The notes under the pieces were generated by a model. The model saw nothing but the letters and a program-made list of their open reading frames with translations. It searched no databases and was not told where the DNA came from. This document shows, in pieces, positions 57,665 through 64,000 of a DNA stretch of 64,000 nucleotides. Origin of the DNA: Glaciozyma antarctica PI12 (taxonomy: Eukaryota > Basidiomycota > Microbotryomycetes > Kriegeriales > Camptobasidiaceae); NCBI GenBank assembly GCA_002917775.1, contig KZ627158.1:654578-718577 (forward strand), written 5' to 3'. The translations under genes were made by a program, and so were the position numbers. The stretch's first letter is position 1; each line of letters starts with the position of its first letter.

Positions 57665-58034
57665 TTGGGCAGCAGGCGGCGGGGGCAGTCGGGTGACTGT
57701 AGGTGTGTGCTGTTGCTGGTACTGGGGACTGCGTGTGTGCTGATTCGGAGGGGATGAGTTCGTGAGGAGGTAGACGAATTAGCTGGCGGATTACGCGTCA
57801 GCTCCCTCTCCCTCAGGCCCCAGGCCCAAGTTCGACTCGCCCTGGTTCCCTTCTTCCCTCTCTCCCTCTGTTTCCACTTTCGCTTTTCAGCGTCTGCAAG
57901 CACCACCGGAGCACGACCAGCTTGCTCCCACCCTCCCCCATCAAATAGGCGACTCTCACTGCCGGGGCCCGCTTTCCGCTCCCCTCTACTCCCTGCTCTT
58001 GCTTTCCCCCAAACGACTCCAGGACGACCTCAGC
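57665..58034. promoter_or_regulatory. Divergent promoter RPT6 / thioesterase
   Basis: These 370 bases lie between divergent starts. I looked for the yeast Rpn4 box GGTGGCAAA and did not see an exact copy on either strand. A CT-rich block precedes the ATG at 58035. No gene is seen. Confidence 0.35.
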
Positions 58035-59336
58035 ATGGCACCTATATCGACTGCTCTGGCTTCCAAGCACGCCTACACAAGAGGAGACGGGATCATCGTG
58101 TACGAAGCGACAGTGTGAGCTCCCCCGCGTTCGAGGTGTGAGCCGCAGAAGCTGAGCGGTGCGACTCTTTTAGCGACCTCGAATGGTCTGTATTCGGCTC
58201 ACCTCACGGCGGATATCTCCTGGCGCTCATCACGACCGCCATCGGGCAGCTGCAGGCCGACTCGAAGCCCTACCATCCCGACCCTGCGCACCTCACCGCG
58301 ACGTTCCTTCGTCCGGCCAAGAAGGGAAAGATCGAGATCCATATCAACAAGCTCAAGACTGGACGCAACTGGACCAACTTCGAGACGAAGCTGTACCAGG
58401 ACGTAAGTTGCGCTCTGGCGGAACGTCGCGAGCGATGAACTGACTCTCCTCGTTCACAAGGGCCAGCCCGTGATCCTCTCCCAAGCGCTCTACACCCTCC
58501 TCTCACCTCTACCGACCTCCTCCACTCCCCCCTCCAACACCAACCAGAACCTCTTACCCTTCTCCGCAACTCCCTACGCTCCCCTCTCGCCCTTCCTCAC
58601 CCACCCCTCCCCCTGCGACCCCACTCCTAAACTCGCCGAATTTGGACGACGCTGGTCGTCCGAGTCGGTCTTTTGGTTCTCGCCATCCAGCATGCGGTGG
58701 AGCGAGGACCCAGCCATCAAGGCGCGGCGGGAAGGGAGCGGGAAGGAGGACGCGTTGAAGCTGGACTGGGGAGCTTGGTGCGAGTTCAAGAATCCGGAGG
58801 ACGTGATGACGACGTCGATGCTACCGTGAGCTGCTTTCTTTTGCTTGTGCCAACGTATCTAACGTCAACGCAGCTTCTTCTCGGACATGATGTCGTCGGT
58901 GCCGGAGCTCCTCCCAGAGGGGCAGAAGGTCGAACCTCAGTGCCTCTTGTTCTCTCACTCTAAGGCGGTCTTTATTGACACATTATGCACAGCTACTACC
59001 CAACAATGGCGATGTCGCTCCACTTTCACGCCAGGCTGCCTCTCCCAGCACCCTACCTCACCTCCCCACACACGGTCGGCTGCTTCTCCACCGGCAGTAC
59101 GTCCTTTCCTCTCTCTCGCACCACAAGCCTGACTTCTTCCCCAAGAGTTCATCCACGAAGGTCGCCACGAGCAGCTCGTCGAAGTCTGGTCCGCACCAGG
59201 GCCGATTGGCGTTGGCGAGACGCAGGAGGAATGGCGAAGGAGGTCGATGTGCCTCGTCACCTCGACGCAGATCGCGCTTTCGGTTCCGGTGTCGCAGATG
59301 AAGACGCGCGACGCTAAGCGGCCGGAGAAGTTGTAG
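58035..59336 (+). CDS. Thioesterase-like superfamily protein (double hotdog)
   Basis: The start is the ATG at 58035 (MAPISTALASKHAYTRGDGI). Five introns keep the frame. The ~330-residue protein shows the TesB-like or thioesterase-like double hotdog pattern: DLEWSVFGSPHGGYLLALIT (HGGY-LA helix), LTATFLRPAKKGKIEIHINK, KTGRNWTNFETKLYQDGQPV in hotdog 1, then WCEFKNPEDVMTTSMLPFFS, MAMSLHFHARLPLPAPYL, FIHEGRHEQLVEVWSAPGPI and SMCLVTSTQIALSVPV in hotdog 2. Members hydrolyse acyl-CoA; the substrate here is unknown. The stop TAG at 59334-59336 is followed by the convergent pseudogene. No peroxisomal C-terminal tripeptide (ends RPEKL). Confidence 0.78.
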
Positions 59337-59402
59337 ACATGGAATGTAAACATGATCGCGGAAACCCAAGCTTCGATTTCTGTACACTGGTCCTCGCTCC
59401 CC

Positions 59403-60790
59403 CTAATGCGCTCCATTGATCGCCACCTTCCTCGCAAGCTTTCCGTCGTCCGTCATACTGAGTCCGGCCTCTGGGTTCGGCGCCAGGAACAGCTTGGACG
59501 AGATGAGCTTCGCAGCGGGGTTGAGGATGAGTCCGAAGCCCGGGAGGTCCGAGACGTCGAGCGAGCCACCGGTGGGAATGGGCTCGTTGAGGAAGAGGTT
59601 GCCGAAGACTGGTGCGATGGATTTGCCGTCGGGGGAATTGGCGATGTTTGCGACGAGAAGAGGTTAGTGTGGGGAGGGAGGAGGCGCGCGAGGGACGCAC
59701 AATCGCAGAAGGGAGAGTGAGATTGCGACATGATGAAGTTGTAGGAGCTTCAGAGCGTGAGATCAGCGAACTGCGTGAGACATTAGAGGGAGGAAGGCGA
59801 CGCACTAAGGTCCTGAGCCGTGAGGAACGACGGGGATGTCGTACTAGGCCGAAGCATGCGCACTGGTTTTGAGAACCTGCCGAAGGGAGTCAGCTCTGAG
59901 CCTTCGCCGAGGAGAGACGCGACCAACCTCAGTCAGTCCTTCCATCCACGTAATGTCGGGCTGAAGAATATCCACGGAGCGGTCCTCGATGAGCTTGCCG
60001 AAACCAGAACGCGAGTACTCGTGCTCTCCAGTCGTCCACCTCGCACACCGCGACGGGCTTCGGCCCGGTGCAGTAGAACGGGATCTTGTCCTTCGTGCGA
60101 CCACCAATCATTTTGTAGATGGGCTCGTTGCGAATCTTGCCGAGCAGATCCCAGATAGCAAGGTCGACGACGGAGATGGCGGCGAGGGTCGACGTCAGCC
60201 GTGGTTTAGGTGCAGACTTGAGACGAAGACTCACCCGTAGAACATGCTGCCTCGGAACATCTGGTCCCAGACGCAGTTGGTATCGCGGGGGTCCGAGTCG
60301 ATCTCACAAAGCGTGAGAGATATTCCTGCGAAGGAGTCTGGCGTCAGTCGTCAGTCGAGGCTGAAAGAAGACGAGGCGCACCTCGATGAGCCAGCACGCA
60401 GGAGGTCCGCCGGATCCTGTGGAGAAGCCTCTGCGACAACAGGTTAGCTCGAATGTGAAGGAGAGCGAGGACCAGGCCACTCACTGTTCCCCCGTGCTGG
60501 CGGTGATGCGAACGACGAGCGAGCCGAGGACTCCAATACCCCAGCTTGTGCGCGAATGACGGTACTTCTCGTAGCTTGTTGCGAGTTTGTTAGTCCAGAT
60601 CAACGCGTGCTGCAGCTTAAGAGAACGGACCCGACATGGGGTTCGAGATGGGCGTGTCGATGATCCAGTGTCCTTCCTTCTACCGGTGGTAATCTCCTCC
60701 GTCGCCACCATGTGCGGGGATAAAGGTCTCGATCTTGACGATGGTTGGAAAGACTTTGGAGGCGGCAGGAGACGAGGAGCTGTCGGCGGA
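59403..60790 (-). pseudogene. L-rhamnonate dehydratase-like (mandelate racemase/enolase family) pseudogene
   Basis: The remnant follows the fungal MR/MLE rhamnonate dehydratase order: KIETFIPAHGGDGGDYHR, EGHWIIDTPISNPMS, YEKYRHSRTSWGIGVLGSLV, WDQMFRGSMFYG, AISVVDLAIWDLLGKIRNEP, IYKMIGGRTKDKIPFYCTGP, WTTGEHEYSRSGFGKLIEDR, SVDILQPDITWMEGLTE, YDIPVVPHGSGPY, and NSPDGKSIAPVFGNLFLNEP to an intact end (stop 59403-59405). It is broken: TAG codons fall inside conserved blocks (after GDYHR and just before YDIPVV), at least two frame changes are needed, and about 120 residues between FYCTGP and WTTGEH are gone, including most metal-ligand strands. No convincing ATG is seen at the 5' end. The intact gene would dehydrate rhamnonate in rhamnose use. 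Confidence 0.75.
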
Positions 60791-60996
60791 GGTCAATATA
60801 TAGCTCACCTCTGTTGCTGCGCTGCCGTCGACCAAAGGATCGCTCAGCAGAAAGGTCGTAGAGAGCATGGAAAATCGGCGACGGAAAGCAGAGCTCGAAG
60901 CGAGAGAAGAAGCTGTCCAGCGCAAGTCGGGCCGGAACAGTTGAAACCTCGAAAAGAGAGCGTTGCGGTGCCAGGAGCAGAGGTAGTTCCCAGCGA

Positions 60997-62217
60997 TCAA
61001 TATTGCTTGTTGCGTGCATCGTACCAGACCTGGAAAGGAAGTTTCCAGTACCGCTTGTGGAGCGAGCCGTTGAAGACGTCAAAGTCGACCTTGTCACTGG
61101 CTAGCCGTGCGAGGAAGGATCGTGCAGACGTCTGCGGGTACCATCAGCTCACTTTCCTCGAACGTATCGAAGGAAAACGCACCCCAGACAAGAATACTGG
61201 AGCAGCAGCCTCCGGAATCCCAGTCGTTCCGTCAAAGCAGGCACGCGAGGTGCGTAGCTCGGCCTCAGCGATCCCCACGAGCGTCGCGACAGATTCACGC
61301 AACCCAGGTGCAGACGGGCCTTTGCGGAAGAGTGCTTCCTCCGTTAGGCCGTGTCTTGACGCTGCAAAAAGGTGGAATCAGCACGGGCTCGGCCGACAGG
61401 TTCGAACAAGACGCACCGATTTCGGTAGGGATGACGTTGATCCGCTTGGTTGCATGGTGTGGTATTGAGCGCAGGAGAATAGAGATAGTCATCGCTACTG
61501 CCAGATGTGAGGCCGCATGATCCAGCGTGAGCGAATCTGGCGCCTTGACGTCCGTCGCAGCAGTCCCTCTCGCGAAATCCTCCATCGAATGCTCGTCTCC
61601 CACGTGCTCGAATGGCACCGAATGGGGGAGTACCATCCTCCCGTCGTCTTTCCCTGCGGCGAGTCCCGGAACCGACACCTCCGAAGCCTGCAGCAGCAGG
61701 TACAGCAACGACGCCTGGGTTCCAGCGCTGTATTCGGCGAGATCCTGGAGGTCCGAGAAGGAGGGATTGAGAAAGTGGGCTTCGCGGGCGTTTATTAGGC
61801 GAGTAACGTGGTAGGGAGAGAGGCGGGAAGTCTGGGGGAGGGTTGAGAGGAGGTGGGCGATGGGATGAGGAGGTGGTCGGCGCTGTGGAAGAGACGGAAT
61901 CGATCAGCTTGCCTCCCCCATGGCAGCTCTAACTCCCACAAACGCACGTCAAAAGCTCCCTTGACCGCATCTCGCCACCACTGGTACCGCATGCGGCCCA
62001 CCATCGGATTCGACACCTGGTCATCGATCCCCGCCAGCTCAACGTTCAGCGCGCGAATCGCGAGGTACGCTGGTCGAACATGCGCTGGGTAGAAGAAGGA
62101 GGGGTAGAACGCGTCCGAGTCGGAGCGGCGGAGTAGGGACGTGGCGTAGGCGAGGGACGACTGAAGGCTAGGAGCGCTGGCGCTGGACGGCGCCGCGGCG
62201 AGGAAAGTTGGCCGCAT
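60997..62217 (-). CDS. NDUFAF6: NDUFAF6-like complex I assembly factor (squalene/phytoene synthase fold)
   Basis: NDUFAF6 helps build mitochondrial complex I; it has the phytoene synthase fold but lacks that activity. The start is the ATG at 62215-62217 (MRPTFLAAAPSSASAPSLQS), a likely import leader. Family motifs: AYATSLLRRSDSDAFYPSFF, YPAHVRPAYLAIRALNVELA, NPMVGRMRYQWWRDAVKGAF, HPIAHLLSTLPQTSRLS, LINAREAHFLNPSFSDLQDL, AEYSAGTQASLLYLLLQASE, LDHAASHLAVAMTISILLRS and SIPHHATKRINVIPTEIGAS. The end is FDVFNGSLHKRYWKLPFQVW then YDARNKQY, TGA at 60997-60999. The Asp-rich DxxxD motifs of true synthases are absent, as expected. Four introns, all in frame. It lies upstream of the MR/MLE pseudogene on the same strand. 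Confidence 0.85.
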
Positions 62218-62501
62218 TGGTCGGCGTTGAGTGTACGAGGTGCTCTAAAGTGGTGGAGGGAACTTGCTATGTTCTTGCAAGTCGTGGCGAGAGTTGGAAG
62301 AAGCGAGGGCGGCGCGAGATTACTGCCCGAGATGAACGCGTTTTGATGGGTCAGGTCGGACTCGGTCGTTCAAGAAGAATGCTTGTATTCAATGCAGACA
62401 GAGGGTATCGAGAGGTGCAGAGGGCATAATGATCAAAGCTAAACGAGAGGACTGGGGGGGAGAATGAACAGCGAGGGAATTAAAAGGGGAGAGAAAGGCG
62501 T
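62218..62501. promoter_or_regulatory. Intergenic: LRR gene 3' flank and NDUFAF6 promoter
   Basis: These 284 bases separate two minus-strand genes. There is a short G run near 62452-62460. No gene is seen. Confidence 0.3.
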
Positions 62502-64000
62502 CTATGTGCGGCGGGAGTCGTCCTCGACCGGACTTGACGGTGCTGGTTCGGAAGAAACCAGGCTGATAGGACGAGGATTGCGTTGAACCTCCGTCTCAAG
62601 GAGCTGGAAGGAGGACGAGTCAGCAATGAGTCTGCGAAAGAAGCGCGCGAACGACGACGTACCTCCTTCCTGAGGTCCTCTCCGCTAACTTCATCAATCA
62701 TCAAGGTCTTCGGCCGCTGCGCCTAACGCAGTCCCCTTTCGAAAGACTTCGCCTTCCTCGAGGGTGAGATACCGACTGTGGTCCATCGGCGACTTGGGCG
62801 ACGTGACGCTGTTGACGTCGAATGCTGTCGGCACCTCGGGAATGGCGATCGAGGTAGGAGTTGGTGGAGCTGCTGCGTCCAAGAGCTGAGCCTTCCTCGA
62901 GGGTGAGCCCAGCGACTCGTCCGAAGCGGCCGAGGTGGCGTCCTCCTCGTCCTCGTCATCCGAATCGGCGATACTGAACGACGGCGAGCTGACGTGCTCT
63001 TCGAGAGAGTGGCCGACGGGTGAGACGGGAATGGAGAGTCGTTGGGCGCCGTTGGACTGGGGAGAGGTTGGACTGGATGCGGGAGGCGAGGAAGCCGGGT
63101 CGCGGTCGTAGAGACGCTTCGCTCGGTCGAGGATGGCGGTGAGTTGATCTCCCAGGTCGACAGCTCGATCTAGTCAGGAAGGTTTTAGTCAAATCGCAGC
63201 GAGAGGAGAACGGTGGCGTACCCTTCTGCTCTCCAGGACGCGTCGCCGCCACCGCTTCGGCCAGCTGTGCCTCAGCCAACTGCGCTTGCACCAGCAAATC
63301 CCTCACGACCTCGCTCGGCGCGACCAGAACTCCTCGTGCCGCCGCCGCCTCGTCCGACACGAGGATCTCGCTGAGGACCTCGCGACACTCCTCGGCGGCG
63401 GTGAGAATCTCGTCCTTGCTCCTCGACGCAGCGGCATCGCGAAGGAGCCTTCGTTCCTCGTGCTCCTGCCGAGTCCTGAGATCTCGCGCTACGACCGACT
63501 TGAGGATAGGAGCAGCGATGGTGGTCTTGTGGCCTCGTGCGATCGATTCCTCCTGAGCCATCTCGGTGTTTCGCACGCAGCTGTCCAGATTCGTCAGAAG
63601 CTGGCGAGTAGCCATGGGAAGATGACTGACCATTGGAGGATCTCCTGCGAGAGTCGCGCAAAATCGGGGTCGTTGGGAGGGATATTGAGGTCCAGGCAGC
63701 GGAGCGTGTTGTTCATCTTGACGGCGACGGAGAGAGCGAGGACTCCCGCGATGTCGATATCGAAGTTGCCGGTGAGGTCAAGATGGATGAGGCTCTTCGC
63801 TTCGGGAAGGAACTCGGCGAGAGCGATGGCGCCTTCGGAAGAAAGGTCGGTGCCGTTGAGAAAGATGCGCTTGAGGTTCGTGTTGATCGTGATGGCCGCT
63901 CGAAGAGTTGTGATCTGCGAGCGAAGACGGTCAGCACAACTCATGAGGAAGAGCGGGGGAGTCGCTTACCCCTTCGAGACCGGGTCCGCAGCAAGGGTTG
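62502..64000 (-). CDS. Leucine-rich-repeat (RNI-like, PPP1R37-like) protein, C-terminal part (cut by window edge)
   Basis: The right edge cuts the gene, so the N-terminus is missing. The visible part starts in the repeats: NPCCGPGLEG, then TLRAAITINTNLKRIFLNGT, DLSSEGAIALAEFLPEAKSL, IHLDLTGNFDIDIAGVLALS and NTLRCLDLNIPPNDPDFARL, the last a PPP1R37-type block. A long helical part (RQEHEERRLLRDAAASRSKD, AQLAEAQLAEAVAATRPGEQ) and an acidic Ser/Pro tail (IADSDDEDEEDATSAASDES) follow. After LTLEEGEVFRKGTALG and AEDLDD a TGA appears (62694-62696). The expected SGEDLRKELLETEVQRNP continues one base out of frame, ending with TAG at 62502-62504. Dropping one T at 62695-62700 would join them. If not, the protein ends at 62694. 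Confidence 0.7.

Overview
This window looks like nuclear DNA of a basidiomycete yeast of the Sporidiobolales type (Rhodotorula, Rhodosporidium or Sporobolomyces kin). The evidence is high GC, gene-dense packing on both strands, and genes cut by many ~45-65 nt introns with GTGCGT, GTGAGT or GTACGT donors, GCTAAC or GCTGAC branch sites and CAG acceptors. I read 30 genes or gene remnants, one inverted-repeat DNA element and one unassigned coding-like stretch. No tRNA, rRNA or CRISPR was seen. All functions are read from motifs; no search was run.

Layout, left to right: 1-15 kb holds DUS3 (cut by the left edge, -), a tandem HCCA-isomerase/DsbA-like protein (+), an SH3-TBC Rab-GAP-like protein (+), mitochondrial BCS1 (-), a LisH-WD40 protein (+), a 2OG-Fe(II) dioxygenase (-) and a coiled-coil protein (+). 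15-25 kb holds a small secreted protein (+), vacuolar-type alkaline phosphatase (-), NAP1 (-), a LysM protein (+) and a GT92-like glycosyltransferase (-). At 25.0-26.4 kb lies a 1.3-kb element with terminal inverted repeats and a 7-bp target duplication. 26-36 kb holds an SREBP/Sre1 factor (-), gamma-glutamyltranspeptidase (-) and primase large subunit PRI2 (+). 35-42 kb holds a RecQ helicase (-), a whole-looking spliced Gag-like gene (-) and an orphan coding-like stretch (-).

42-64 kb holds an RSC7/SWP82-like remodeller subunit (+), a serine-rich protein (+), HAP3/NF-YB (-), a seven-helix DUF6534-like protein (+), an exomer ChAPs protein (-) head to head with a complex I 21-kDa-like subunit (+), an LCB3-like lipid phosphatase (-), RPT6 (-), a thioesterase (+), an L-rhamnonate-dehydratase-like pseudogene (-), NDUFAF6 (-) and a leucine-rich-repeat protein running off the right edge (-). 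Three genes serve mitochondrial respiration (BCS1 for complex III; the 21-kDa subunit and NDUFAF6 for complex I). The rest are housekeeping genes with no obvious cluster logic.

Most noteworthy: (i) the divergent ChAPs and complex I genes both appear to have start codons split by an intron as AT|G; (ii) about nine genes each need a one-base frame change, mostly one extra base and several in homopolymers, which suggests assembly errors or, less likely, programmed +1 shifting; (iii) the inverted-repeat element carries a run of intron-like signals; (iv) a stand-alone Gag-like gene; (v) microexons and a GC-AG intron that complete key motifs.
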